Made by a program: the position numbers and the translations under genes | The notes under the pieces: model-generated | Database searches by the model: none | Seen by the model: only the letters and a program-made list of their open reading frames with translations | What the model was told of the DNA's origin: nothing | Source: Comamonas sp. KCTC 72670 | Lineage (GTDB): Bacteria; Myxococcota; Myxococcia; Myxococcales; Myxococcaceae | Length of the DNA stretch: 64,000 nt | Direction of reading: 5' to 3' | Assembly (NCBI GenBank): GCA_014656495.1 | Contig: BNCN01000012.1 | Location: 176,233-240,232 of the forward strand | Shown here: positions 29,293-43,353 of the stretch, one piece after another | Position numbering within the stretch: the first letter of the stretch is position 1 | Layout of the letters: every line of letters starts with the position of its first letter

Positions 29293-29895
29293 TCAGTAGG
29301 TGTAATAGACAGGCGGCGTGGTGCTGGTGAAGAAGTTGTAATACGTGGCCACGTAGTTGGGGCGGTTGCCCACCTCGCCCGGCAGCGGGCCCCCCTTCGT
29401 CCCGTAGACGACCAGCGTGGAGCCGCCGTCCGTCTGGTCCAGCGCGCAGCTCTGCACATGCTGCGTTCCGTACATGACGACGATGTCCGTCGAGCGGACG
29501 ATGCTGAGCGTCGCCGGGTCGATGTGGTTCACCTGACAGCGGTTCATCGAGCTGCCACTGGGCGTGGGCTTGTACGAGTAGGCCGTGGCCACGCCGTAGC
29601 TGTTCGCCAGGAGGGCGCGGTACATGGTGCCGTACGACGCGCCCAGCGTCACGCTGCCCGCGCCATAGGCACAGGTGCTGGACGCCGCGCGCGTCACGAC
29701 GAGGTCCTCGCGCGGCGGCATGGACCCGGGCACCGGCACCGCGGAGATGGTGAACGTGCAGCCCTGCGTCGTGCCCGTCACGAGCGTGGACTCCTGCCGC
29801 GCCAGCGCCTCCTGCTCGACGGGCTCTTCGGGGGCACCACAGGCAGACAAGGACACGGCGGCGCACAACCCCACGGCGAACTTGAAGACTTGCAT
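29293..29895 (-). CDS. Small lipoprotein (left copy of the island-flanking pair)
   Basis: 200 residues from the ATG at 29893-29895; an ATG 25 codons upstream is less likely because MQVFKFAVGLCAAVSLSAC is a clean lipoprotein signal. The mature protein has five further Cys residues and a conserved LDQTDGGSTLVVYGTKGG segment, then the end YYNFFTSTTPPVYYTY. I recognise no family. Its closest relative in the window is the lipoprotein at 37929-38534, which shares the same start, length and C-terminus. The two lie on either side of the gas-vesicle block in the same orientation. Confidence 0.65.
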   Translation of the reverse strand: MQVFKFAVGLCAAVSLSACGAPEEPVEQEALARQESTLVTGTTQGCTFTISAVPVPGSMPPREDLVVTRAASSTCAYGAGSVTLGASYGTMYRALLANSYGVATAYSYKPTPSGSSMNRCQVNHIDPATLSIVRSTDIVVMYGTQHVQSCALDQTDGGSTLVVYGTKGGPLPGEVGNRPNYVATYYNFFTSTTPPVYYTY

Positions 29896-30017
29896 GTCGG
29901 GACTCCGATACGGAGAGGATGGGGACTTGTCCCCACCTCCCCAAAAGCTGACAGAGTCCGTGTCCGCCATTCAACTGAAGCAAACTGCAACACATTGGCA
30001 GCGCAATTTCGCAGCGC
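29293..30017 (-). repeat. Left copy of a diverged ~0.73-kb direct repeat flanking the gas-vesicle island
   Basis: The lipoprotein gene plus its upstream DNA matches 37929-38656 in the same orientation. The outer edge ends in the exact 15-mer GCAATTTCGCAGCGC (30003-30017; right copy 38642-38656), preceded by about 20 bp of partial similarity. Similarity stops there on both sides. Confidence 0.65.
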
Positions 30018-30076
30018 CAATCCCTGTGCCGACCTGGGTCCCAATCAACCGCGTATTCCGACAGCGCGGTGCGTCC

Positions 30077-30442
30077 CTACACCTTCTTGGCCCTGGGCGC
30101 GCGCCGGGTCGTGGTGGCGGCTCTGGGCGCAACACGTGGGGCCGGAGCCGCCACGGGCGCTTGAGCCGCCGAGAGCTGTTGCCGCGCACGGGAGCTGAAG
30201 TTGGGGTTGGTCGTCCACCAGTCCAGGCCCATCTCCTGCGCCCGCTCCACCGAGCAGATAATCAGTCGAATCTGGATGGTCAGCAGCTCGACGTTCGTCA
30301 GATTGATTTTGATGTCCCCGGTGATGACGATGCCCTTGTCCAGCACCCGCTCCAGGATGTCGGCCACGGAGCTGCTGCGGGTCGAGGTGGGCGGGTAGTG
30401 TCGCTGAGGGGGCGGCGTCGGGTGTTCGTCGATCTGGGCCAT
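30077..30442 (-). CDS. gvpJ: Gas vesicle protein, GvpA/GvpJ family
   Basis: 121 residues with GAGGAG before the ATG at 30440-30442. The GvpA-type core (about 25-75) includes VADILERVLDKGIVITGDIKI and a second amphipathic helix VELLTIQIRLIICSVERA. It differs from the canonical GvpA of this cluster by its Pro-rich N-terminus and a long basic C-terminal tail (RAATTTRRAPRAKKV). Such extensions are seen in minor GvpJ/S-type proteins that nucleate or cap vesicles, so I assign J rather than the bulk shell protein. It is the last gene of the operon, 34 bp after gvpK. Confidence 0.8.
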   Translation of the reverse strand: MAQIDEHPTPPPQRHYPPTSTRSSSVADILERVLDKGIVITGDIKINLTNVELLTIQIRLIICSVERAQEMGLDWWTTNPNFSSRARQQLSAAQAPVAAPAPRVAPRAATTTRRAPRAKKV

Positions 30443-30476
30443 GGCTCCTCGCTCTCTGTCCGCTGCTTGGCCAGCC

Positions 30477-30803
30477 TCACAGCGTCGTGCCCAGCGGCCC
30501 GAGGTCCAGGTTCAGGTCCTCGTCCGTCAGGTCGAATTGCTTCTTCAAGACATCCATCTGCTCCTGCAGGCGCAGGAAGGTGACGCCCAGCCTCTCAATC
30601 TGCTCCTCGCTGAGGGAGCCGGCGTCGATCCGGCGCAACGCTTGACGCTCCAACAACTGGCGGATGAGCTCGACGACGGCGAGCACCAGTTGCACCAGCC
30701 CGGCCTGGACGTTCTCCTCGTCCAGCTCCAGCCTGGGCGGCTTCGCCGGCTCCAACGCCCGGGCGAGTTCCTCCACGGCTTGTGGTGCGCCTTCGACTGC
30801 CAT
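30477..30803 (-). CDS. gvpK: Gas vesicle protein GvpK
   Basis: 108 residues from the ATG at 30801-30803, behind GGAAGGGAG. The sequence matches the GvpK family pattern: an N-terminal acidic stretch, LVQLVLAVVELIRQLLERQALRRIDAGSLS as the core helix with the conserved R-R-I-x-x-G-x-L, then EEQIERLG and LDLGPLG at the C-terminus. GvpK is an essential minor protein in characterised gas-vesicle clusters, with a role in early assembly. It lies 13 bp after the small GvpJ-like gene. Confidence 0.9.
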   Translation of the reverse strand: MAVEGAPQAVEELARALEPAKPPRLELDEENVQAGLVQLVLAVVELIRQLLERQALRRIDAGSLSEEQIERLGVTFLRLQEQMDVLKKQFDLTDEDLNLDLGPLGTTL

Positions 30804-30816
30804 GGCTCTCCCTTCC

Positions 30817-31038
30817 TCAGTGCAAGCGCTGCGGATGTTCGGGAAGGGAGCCCACCTCCAGCGCCGTCTCCACCGAGGTCAGCAGCAGTCGCAGGCCCAC
30901 ATAGATGAGATCCACGTCGGCCACCGAAATCACCAGGTCACCGCTGATGACCACGCCCTTGTTGAGTACCCGGTCCAGCAGCTCCAACAACGAGGCGCGC
31001 TCCTGCGCGGCCTCGGGTGTCGTCGCCTGCCCGTTCAT
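30817..31038 (-). CDS. gvpJ: Small GvpA/GvpJ-family gas vesicle protein
   Basis: 73 residues. The ATG at 31036-31038 overlaps the gvpG stop (ATGA). It has the GvpA-type core LLELLDRVLNKGVVISGDLVISVADVDLIYVGLRLLL. The V-I-S-G-D-L variant of the V-x-D-A-W segment points to GvpJ/GvpM rather than the main shell GvpA. It is one of three GvpA-superfamily members in the operon, a usual number for clusters with one structural and two minor copies. Confidence 0.85.
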   Translation of the reverse strand: MNGQATTPEAAQERASLLELLDRVLNKGVVISGDLVISVADVDLIYVGLRLLLTSVETALEVGSLPEHPQRLH

Positions 31039-31292
31039 CGCTTCCTACCTCCAGCCCCTGCCTCCTCCTGCGCTTTCAACGCGTCCAAGCGGTCGAGCAG
31101 CTTCGACTCCTGCGCGTCGAACTGCTCCTCCGTGATTTCGCCGCGCTCGAGCTCCCGGTACAGGTCGCTCAGGCGGGCGCGGAGGTCGGACTCCTCGTTG
31201 GACTGTTCGTCCTGCACGGCCTTGTGCACCGAACGGAAGATCCACGCGATGCTCCGGACAGGGGCCATCAAGATGTCGTCCAGGACAATCAA
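31035..31292 (-). CDS. gvpG: Gas vesicle protein GvpG
   Basis: 85 residues if it starts at a TTG (31290-31292) that overlaps the previous gvpF/L stop; the next in-frame ATG is eight codons later but would remove the conserved N-terminus. The sequence LDDILMAPVRSIAWIFRSVH and the coiled-coil-like DLYRELERGEITEEQFDAQESKLLDRL fit GvpG, whose family members start with x-L-x-D-D-x-L-x-A-P. GvpG is a minor accessory protein of vesicle assembly. The TTG start and full overlap suggest coupled, low-level translation. Confidence 0.85.
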   Translation of the reverse strand: MIVLDDILMAPVRSIAWIFRSVHKAVQDEQSNEESDLRARLSDLYRELERGEITEEQFDAQESKLLDRLDALKAQEEAGAGGRKR

Positions 31293-32098
31293 GGCGCCCC
31301 CTGCGCTGCCTCCTCCACCTCCTCGAAGTGGATTCTCAGCTGGGTGAAGTTGTACGGCGGCCAGGGGCCGGTCACGTCCACCTGGAAGTTCTCGGGCAGC
31401 GACGCGCCCAGCTTCTTCACGGCCGTGTTGAAAGCGCCGACCTTCTTGTGGGGTACCAGCGCGGACAGGTTCACCACCTCCGACTCATTGCGCGGCTCGT
31501 TGACCACGGTCTGGCTGGCCACGGACTTGATTCCATCCAGCACCTTGTCGGCGGTGGCCTCACGGAAGTCGTTGAGCAGGCCGACGAAGGACTTTCCCAG
31601 TTCGATCTTCTCTTCGCGTGAGGGTTCTCCCTCACGGTAGAGGTCGTCCCGCATCGCCTTGAGCTCGGGGAGGGCTTGGACGTAGTACCCGAACGCATCG
31701 GGGTCGCGAAGCCGGATGCGGAGGCCCAGCTCCACATTCCCTTTCACCGCGTGGAGCTGCGTGAGGAAGTCGTCCACGTGCTCGGCCAGCAGGTTCCGGA
31801 CCTCCCGCTCGCTGCTGGCGATGATGCCGAACGCGACCGGCAGCATCGGCGCCTGGTCCATCACCTGGCCCAGCACCGCGCTGTGGGCGCGGAGGAGTTT
31901 GCGCTCCGGTCGAAGCGTCTGCGGTTCGATATCGCTGACGATGGCCGCCAACCTCCCGGACATCACCGGGTGCACATCCGCACCTTCGATGCCGGGAGTG
32001 TCGAGGTTCAGCGAGTCGACCGCCTCCATCGGGACCACCGCGTACAGATAGCGTCCCTCCGGGGTGGCCTTCTCATGTCGAGTCTTGGCGCGTGGCAT
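31289..32098 (-). CDS. gvpL: Gas vesicle protein GvpF/GvpL family (copy 3)
   Basis: 269 residues from the ATG at 32096-32098, behind GGGAAAGGA. The family marks are an N-terminal GRYLYAVVP, a central VLPVAFG-type segment (LPVAFGIIAS), and the C-terminal TGPWPPYNF found in GvpF/L. This family binds GvpA-type proteins and helps load or chaperone shell subunits. It directly follows gvpA. It has the longest middle helical region of the three F/L copies, including KVLDGIKSVASQ. Confidence 0.9.
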   Translation of the reverse strand: MPRAKTRHEKATPEGRYLYAVVPMEAVDSLNLDTPGIEGADVHPVMSGRLAAIVSDIEPQTLRPERKLLRAHSAVLGQVMDQAPMLPVAFGIIASSEREVRNLLAEHVDDFLTQLHAVKGNVELGLRIRLRDPDAFGYYVQALPELKAMRDDLYREGEPSREEKIELGKSFVGLLNDFREATADKVLDGIKSVASQTVVNEPRNESEVVNLSALVPHKKVGAFNTAVKKLGASLPENFQVDVTGPWPPYNFTQLRIHFEEVEEAAQGAP

Positions 32099-32128
32099 GA
32101 CGTTGTCCTTTCCCGTTCAGGAGGAGGT

Positions 32129-32353
32129 TCAGACCGCGGCAGGCGCAGCCGCGGCGGCGGTGAGGCCGATGGCATCGGCGTACTTGAGGTAGGTCTCGAC
32201 CGAGGCGATGACGACGCGTGCCTCGATGGAGAGCACCTCGATGCCGACCAGCGAGACCTTCACCCAGGCATCGACCACGATTCCCTTGTCCAGGATCCGG
32301 TCGATGACATCCCCCAGCGAGGAGTTTCCGGTCGTAGTTGAGACATTGGCCAT
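32129..32353 (-). CDS. gvpA: Main gas vesicle shell protein GvpA
   Basis: 74 residues from the ATG at 32351-32353, with AAAGGATG. The core from [20 protein letters not shown] to [14 protein letters not shown] is nearly canonical GvpA: helix 1, a beta-turn-beta V[13 protein letters not shown], and helix 2. The short Ala/Pro tail is normal. GvpA polymerises into the hydrophobic ribs of the vesicle wall. It sits in the middle of the operon, between F/L genes, with no separate strong promoter visible. Confidence 0.95.
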   Translation of the reverse strand: MANVSTTTGNSSLGDVIDRILDKGIVVDAWVKVSLVGIEVLSIEARVVIASVETYLKYADAIGLTAAAAAPAAV

Positions 32354-32360
32354 GACGTAT

Positions 32361-33124
32361 TCATCCTTTCTCTTGCAAGTGCTCCAGCTCGGCGAGGGCC
32401 GCCACGGCGGGCTTTGCCAGGTCGGCCACGAAGCCGTAGGGGGGCCACGGGCCGCTGCACATCACCTTGCCGGGGCAGTCTTGCTGGAATCGAAGGAAGG
32501 CCCGCCGGAACTCGGCGAGCCTGGGCCGCTCCACCAGGAAGGCCATGGAGAGCAGCTGCCCGTCTGGGCGAGCGGCCTGGTCCCAGTTGGAGCGGACGAA
32601 CAGCCCGGAGAAGGCCGCCTGCGCCCGCTCCGCCATGCGCCGGGCAGCGCGCTCCATCCGGGTCTGCCGCGAATAGAAGCGACGCCGGTTGTCCAGGTAG
32701 GCCCGCCCTCGAGTCGGGGCGTCCGACCCGGCGGGCGCCGCTGCCTGCTCCGGGGGCTCCACCCCCTCCGACGCCTGGAACAGGATGCGCAGCCCCATCT
32801 CGTCGCAGCCCGCCACCTGGGCCAGCGCGTCCCAGAACTGCCGCTCGTAGCGGCGCAGGAACTCCACCACCTGTTCGGGGTGATGCACGAAGCAGCCGTA
32901 GCGCATGGGCAGCACCGGCAGCCGGCGGTGCAGCTGCTCGACCACCCGGGCGAACTCCAGCGCCTGCTCGATGCCGGCCGAGGCGGCCAGCTCCTCCGCC
33001 ACCGGCGAGATGGCCGCGGCCAGGTCGCCGTGCTTCACCGCCATCAGCGGCGCATGGTTCAGCCCCGGCGGCAGTGCCTCCTGCGTTGCCGCCCGTGCGT
33101 CCAGGACCCCGTAGACGAGGGACT

Positions 33125-33128
<4 letters not shown>
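32361..33128 (-). CDS. gvpF: Gas vesicle protein GvpF/GvpL family (copy 2)
   Basis: 255 residues from a GTG (33126-33128) overlapping the stop of copy 1. It begins [12 protein letters not shown] and contains [18 protein letters not shown] and the C-terminal [10 protein letters not shown] that define the family. Between them lies an Arg-rich helix ([22 protein letters not shown]). It is divergent from the other two copies, so the three probably bind different partners. It precedes gvpA by 7 bp. Confidence 0.88.
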
Positions 33129-37904
<4,776 letters not shown>

Positions 37905-37928
37905 GCCAGGTGTCGCGAGCGCCCCTGC

Positions 37929-38534
37929 TCAGTAGGCGTAGAAGACGGGCGGCGTGGTGCTGGTGAAGAAGTCGTAATAGGTGGCGACGTAGTTGCTGCC
38001 GCTGCCCGTCTCGCCGTAGAGGCGGCCCCCCTTCGTCCCGTAGACGACCAGCGTCGCGCCGCCGTCCGTCTGGTCCAGGTGGCAACTGTTGATGTTGCCC
38101 GAGCCCAGGAACACCGCGATGCCCTCGCTGCGCACCACCGCCAGGGTCTCCGGGTGGAGGTGACGCACGCCGCAGGAGACGGGGGCGCTGCCGCTGGGCG
38201 AGTACTTGCCGGTGTACGTCACCGCGATGCCGAGGCTGTTCGCCAGGAGCGCCCGGGCGGGGAAGACGTAGGAGCCCGAATCCAACGTCACGCTCGCCTC
38301 GGGCCAGGGGCACGTGCTGGACGCCGCGCGCGTCACCGACACGCTGTACCGCGGCGGCACGGTGCCGGGGACCGTGGTGGAGGTGATGGAGTACGTGCAG
38401 CCCTGCGTGGTGCCGGTGGTCAGCGCCGCGTCCTGCTGCGCCAGCGACTCCTCCCCGGCGGACTCCTCGGGGGCCCCGCAGGCGGCCAGGGACACGGCGG
38501 CACAAAACCAGACGGCGGACTTGAAGACTTGCAT
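37929..38534 (-). CDS. Small lipoprotein (right copy of the island-flanking pair)
   Basis: 201 residues from the ATG at 38532-38534. Signal MQVFKSAVWFCAAVSLAAC with a lipobox and the start of the mature protein (GAPEES) match the left copy (29293-29895), as do the central LDQTDGGATLVVYGTKGG and the C-terminal FFTSTTPPVFYAY. The upstream DNA up to 38656 is also shared, and the copy's outer edge abuts the rapZ stop codon. I recognise no function. The two genes face the same way on either side of the gas-vesicle block. Confidence 0.65.
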   Translation of the reverse strand: MQVFKSAVWFCAAVSLAACGAPEESAGEESLAQQDAALTTGTTQGCTYSITSTTVPGTVPPRYSVSVTRAASSTCPWPEASVTLDSGSYVFPARALLANSLGIAVTYTGKYSPSGSAPVSCGVRHLHPETLAVVRSEGIAVFLGSGNINSCHLDQTDGGATLVVYGTKGGRLYGETGSGSNYVATYYDFFTSTTPPVFYAY

Positions 38535-38656
38535 GAAAGGCTCCAGTGGGAAGGGGACGGGAATTCAACCCCATCCCCTTCAAAACCCAACAGACTTTCT
38601 GTCTGTCATTTGACTGGAGCGGATTGCAACGCATGTGCATTGCAATTTCGCAGCGC
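37929..38656 (-). repeat. Right copy of the diverged ~0.73-kb direct repeat flanking the gas-vesicle island
   Basis: It matches 29293-30017 and ends in the shared 15-mer GCAATTTCGCAGCGC (38642-38656). The last base is the first of the rapZ stop triplet on the plus strand (38656-38658), so this copy may be the original, and the left copy and the island later additions. Confidence 0.6.
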
Positions 38657-39515
38657 TATTCCTTCTCGATGTCCCGGTCCCAGAGCTGGACGCGGGTGTC
38701 CGCGTCCGTCAGGCGCCGGGTGAGCTCGGCGGCGATGGCGACGGAGCGGTGCTTGCCGCCGGTGCAGCCCAGGGCCACCGTGAGATACGCCTTCCCCTCC
38801 TTCTGGTAGCGGGGGAAGAGGAAGCGGCAGAGGTCCACGACCTTCTCGAGGAACTGCTGCGTCTCCTCCCGGTCCAGCACGTAGGCGGCCACCTTGGGCA
38901 CCTTGCCCGTCAGCCCCTTCAGCTCCGGGACGAAGTACGGGTTGGGCAGGAAGCGCACGTCCAGGACGAGGTCCGCCTGCGGCGGCACGCCGTAGCGGTA
39001 GCCGAAGGACATGATGGACAGGCTGGGGCCGGCGGCGGGCTCCGGGCTGAAGCGGGCCTGCACCATGCGCTTCAGGTCATGCACGTTGAGCGTGGACGAG
39101 TCGATGACCTGGTCAGCCAGCTCGCGCAAGTCCCGCAGCGCCTGGCGCTCCGCCTTGATGCCCTCGGCGACGGTGCCGTTGGGCGCCAGCGGGTGGCGGC
39201 GGCGCGTCTCGCTGAAGCGGCGGATGAGGCTGTCGTCGCTGGAGTCCAGGAAGAGGACCTCCACCTGGTGCCCGGCGCGGCGGACCTCGGCGAGGATGCG
39301 CGGCGCGTCCTTGAGGAAGACGCCCTCGCGGACGTCCACCACCAGCGCCATGCGCTCGAAGTGGCCGCCACCGGCCAGCTCCGTGAGCTTGGGCAGCAAC
39401 AGCACCGGCAGGTTGTCGATGCAGAAGAAGCCGGAATCCTCCAGCGCGCGGATGGCGGTGGACTTTCCGGAGCCGGACATGCCGGTGATGATGACGATTT
39501 GTTTCGCGGGGGCGG

Positions 39516-39519
<4 letters not shown>
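38656..39519 (-). CDS. rapZ: RNase adapter protein RapZ (YvcJ family)
   Basis: 287 residues, the normal length. The N-terminal P-loop GMSGSGKST (13-21) is followed by FFCIDNLP, and the C-terminal domain carries [10 protein letters not shown], a phosphate/sugar-binding motif of the family. RapZ proteins bind nucleotide-sugar precursors and guide RNase E to small RNAs in enterobacteria; in other bacteria the role is less clear. The ATG at 39517-39519 overlaps the hprK stop (ATGA), a conserved pairing in many bacteria. Confidence 0.95.
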
Positions 39520-40481
<962 letters not shown>

Positions 40482-40675
40482 CGTCAGCCCGTGGATATCA
40501 CCGGTGGGCCCTTTTGCGGGGACGGCCTTCCTTGGCGCCTCAACGATGGGGAGGGCAAGAGGGAGGACCGGGGCATGCCCGCCCCACCGGGGCTGGGGGG
40601 CCGTGGCTTCGGGCAGGCAACGGAAGCCCGCCGAGCCCATTCCCCAGGCCCGCAGCGGCTGGTAAGCCGGAAAAC

Positions 40676-41026
40676 ATGTCCGACTGTCTCTTCTGCAAGA
40701 TTCGCGATGGGCTCATCCCCGCCAAGGTGGTGTACCGCGACGACGAGTGCCTGGCGTTCGAGGACATCAACCCCCAGGCGCCCACCCACGTGCTGTTCAT
40801 CCCCCGCAAGCACATCGCCACGGTGAACGACATCGCGCCGGAGGACCGCGCCGTCGTGGGGCACCTGTTCACCGCCGCCGCCAAGGTGGCCGAGCAGCGC
40901 GGCCACGCCTCCCCGAGCAACGGCTACCGGGTGGTGATGAACACCCACGCCCACGCCGGCCAGACGGTGTTCCACATCCACCTGCACCTGCTGGCGGGAC
41001 GCCCGCTCGGCTGGCCGCCGGGCTAG
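40676..41026 (+). CDS. HIT-family nucleotide hydrolase (histidine triad)
   Basis: 116 residues from the ATG at 40676. It begins MSDCLFCKIRDG, as Hint-type proteins do, with CxxC. The histidine triad HIHLHLL lies near the C-terminus, together with the preceding GQTVFH. Hint proteins hydrolyse AMP-lysine or other nucleoside phosphoramidates. The 194 bp between it and hprK hold both divergent promoters; I see no clear boxes. Confidence 0.95.
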   Translation: MSDCLFCKIRDGLIPAKVVYRDDECLAFEDINPQAPTHVLFIPRKHIATVNDIAPEDRAVVGHLFTAAAKVAEQRGHASPSNGYRVVMNTHAHAGQTVFHIHLHLLAGRPLGWPPG

Positions 41027-41038
41027 GGACTTCCGGAG

Positions 41039-43279
41039 TCACTGCGCGGCGGGCTCGGCGGTGACGGGGGCGGAGGGGCCGGAGGCGGCCTCCACGTCCT
41101 TCACGCTCGGGGCCGGCCCGGTGCCCCGGCGGAGCACGTGCAGCACGCTGCTCTTCTCGTCCGTCCAGGTGAAGTCCGGCTCGCCCCGCAGGCCCAGCCT
41201 GCGCACGCGCGAGGTGGCCCGCGTGAAGGTGGGCCCCCAGGAGAACTCGCGGTCCGGGCTCAGCACCATCCAGTTGCTGCGCAGCGCGTCCCCCTTCGTC
41301 TCGTTGACGACCAGGGCCGCGTGCAGCCCCAGCGCCCGCGCGTGCGACAGCGTCAGCGGCACCAGGTCCAGGTGCACGTTGCTGATGTGCATCGCCAGCA
41401 CGCCGTGGGGCGCCAGGTGCGCGCGGTAGAGCGCCACGGCCTCCCGGGTGAGCAGGTGGACCGGCACGGCGTCCGAGGAGAAGGTGTCCAGCGCGAGCAC
41501 GTCGAAGCCCCGCGCCCCCGCCTCCAGCTCGCGCTCCAGGGAGATGCGCGCGTCGCCCTCCACCAGCTCCACCGTCGCCGCCGTGTCCCGCAGGTAGGAG
41601 AAGTAGCCGCCCTGCCCTTGCGCCAGGGCGATGACCGCGGGGTCGATTTCATAGAAGCGGCCGGTGTCCCCGGCCTGGAGCAGCGCCGCGCTCGTGCCGA
41701 CGCCCAGCCCCAGCACGCCCACGCGCAGCCCCGGCGGCAGGCCCAGGGCCTCGCGCAGGCGGCGTTGCTCGGCGATGGCCAGCCCCAGGCCCGCCTCCGG
41801 CGTGTAGTACGTGGTGGCCACGGACTTGCGCGCGGGCGCCACGTGCTGGAAGCCGTGGGTGATGGCGCCGTGCAGCAGGCTGAAGCGGTGGTGCTCCGGG
41901 TCCCCGATGCCCTGCTCCATCACCCGCACGACGCCGAAGAAGTTGCGCGAGGCGAAGCGCGCGCGGCCCTGCTCGCGGGCCATGGTGTACGTCAGGTGTC
42001 CGGCCACCAGCAGCAGCATGGCGCCGCGGAGGACCTGCTGCAGCCGCTGCGTCCGCGTCGCGTCCGCCCCCGCCTGCTTCGCCATGCCCACCAGGGCCAC
42101 GACGCAGCAGGCGCCCAGGGACAGCGGGTACTCCCAGTAGGCGGTGAAGAGCGCGGGCGCGAGCACGCTGATGAGCAGCCCGCCCAGTACGCCGCCCACG
42201 GAGACCCACAGGTAGAAGGCGCTGAGGTGCCGGGGCGCGGGGCGCAGCCGGTACAGCTCGCCGTGGCACACCATGCTTCCGGCGAAGAGCGCGCCGGAGT
42301 AGGCCACGAGCTGGAGCACCAGCGAGGACTGGGGCCCTTGCGTCTGCGCGTGCGCCACGCCCGCTCCCGAGGCGATGAGCAGCACGGCGTAGACGGTGCG
42401 CGAGTAGAAGGACTCCCGCGAGAAGGCGAGGATGAAGGTCAGCAGGTAGACGGCCAGCGGCAGCACCCAGAGGAACGGGCCCGCGGCCACGTCCTGGGTG
42501 AGCTGGTTCGTCGTCGCCAGCAGCAGCACCGAGGCGCAGGTGCTCAGCCCCAGCCACTTCATCATGGCGCGCGCCGTGGGAGGTGCTCCCGACTCGCCGC
42601 TTCCAATGTCCTCCGTCACGGGCGTGGCGGTGACGGGCGAGGCCGCCGTGGCGGGCGCGGGCACCTCCGCGGGCTGCTTCATCACCTCCAGCGCGCACAC
42701 CGCGCAGGCGCCGGCGAAGAAGACGAAGCCCACGCCCCAGGCCCAGGCCTGCGCGCCGCGCCCCACCCAGGGCTCGAGCAGGAACGGGTAGCCCAGCAGC
42801 GCCAGCAGCGAGCCCGCGTTGGACAGCGCGTACAGCGGATACGGCGAGCGGCCCGGCCGCGCGCGGGCGAACCAGGACTGCAACAGCGGCCCGGTGGTGC
42901 TGAGCACGAAGAAGGGCAGGCCGATGGTGGCCGCCAGCATCGCCAGCAGGCGGGGCACGGCGAACGCGGTGCCCTCGGGCCGCCACTCGGGCCCGGGCGC
43001 CACCGGGGAGCCCGACAGCAACGCGCGGGCGCCCAGCAGCACCACCGCCACCGCGAGCAGCCCCAGGTGGACCCGCGCCTGGGTGCGGGGCGCCAGCCGG
43101 GACGCGAGCCCATGCGAGTACGCGTAGCCGCCCAGCAGCACCGCCTGGAAGAACAGCATGCACGCCGTCCACACCCCGGGCGTTCCGCCGTACCAGGGCA
43201 GCGAGTAACGCCCCACCAGCGGTTGCACGCCGAACAGGAGGAAGGCGCTGGCGAAGATGGCGATGGCGTAGCGAGACAT
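41039..43279 (-). CDS. Spermidine synthase-like membrane protein (MFS-like N-terminus)
   Basis: 746 residues. The N-terminal 430 residues have about ten membrane helices in an MFS-like arrangement (for example FASAFLLFGVQPLVGRY, typical of this family). The C-terminal domain (about 450-720) is a Rossmann methyltransferase-like fold with GVLGLGVGTSAAL and FYEIDPAVIALA, as in spermine/spermidine synthases. Real polyamine synthesis is not assured, since many such fusions are uncharacterised. The HIT stop is 12 bp away and convergent. Confidence 0.85.
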   Translation of the reverse strand: MSRYAIAIFASAFLLFGVQPLVGRYSLPWYGGTPGVWTACMLFFQAVLLGGYAYSHGLASRLAPRTQARVHLGLLAVAVVLLGARALLSGSPVAPGPEWRPEGTAFAVPRLLAMLAATIGLPFFVLSTTGPLLQSWFARARPGRSPYPLYALSNAGSLLALLGYPFLLEPWVGRGAQAWAWGVGFVFFAGACAVCALEVMKQPAEVPAPATAASPVTATPVTEDIGSGESGAPPTARAMMKWLGLSTCASVLLLATTNQLTQDVAAGPFLWVLPLAVYLLTFILAFSRESFYSRTVYAVLLIASGAGVAHAQTQGPQSSLVLQLVAYSGALFAGSMVCHGELYRLRPAPRHLSAFYLWVSVGGVLGGLLISVLAPALFTAYWEYPLSLGACCVVALVGMAKQAGADATRTQRLQQVLRGAMLLLVAGHLTYTMAREQGRARFASRNFFGVVRVMEQGIGDPEHHRFSLLHGAITHGFQHVAPARKSVATTYYTPEAGLGLAIAEQRRLREALGLPPGLRVGVLGLGVGTSAALLQAGDTGRFYEIDPAVIALAQGQGGYFSYLRDTAATVELVEGDARISLERELEAGARGFDVLALDTFSSDAVPVHLLTREAVALYRAHLAPHGVLAMHISNVHLDLVPLTLSHARALGLHAALVVNETKGDALRSNWMVLSPDREFSWGPTFTRATSRVRRLGLRGEPDFTWTDEKSSVLHVLRRGTGPAPSVKDVEAASGPSAPVTAEPAAQ

Positions 43280-43353
43280 GGCGTGGCTTCAGGCTTTCGC
43301 GCCCGGCGGGCCCGGTCAACTCTCCGGCGCCGGAAGGTGAAGAAGGGCTTCGC

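Noticed and set aside
41039-43279. Polyamine biosynthesis gene cluster
   Set aside because: Only the membrane-fused spermidine-synthase-like gene is present. There is no decarboxylase gene nearby and the enzyme role of this fusion family is uncertain.
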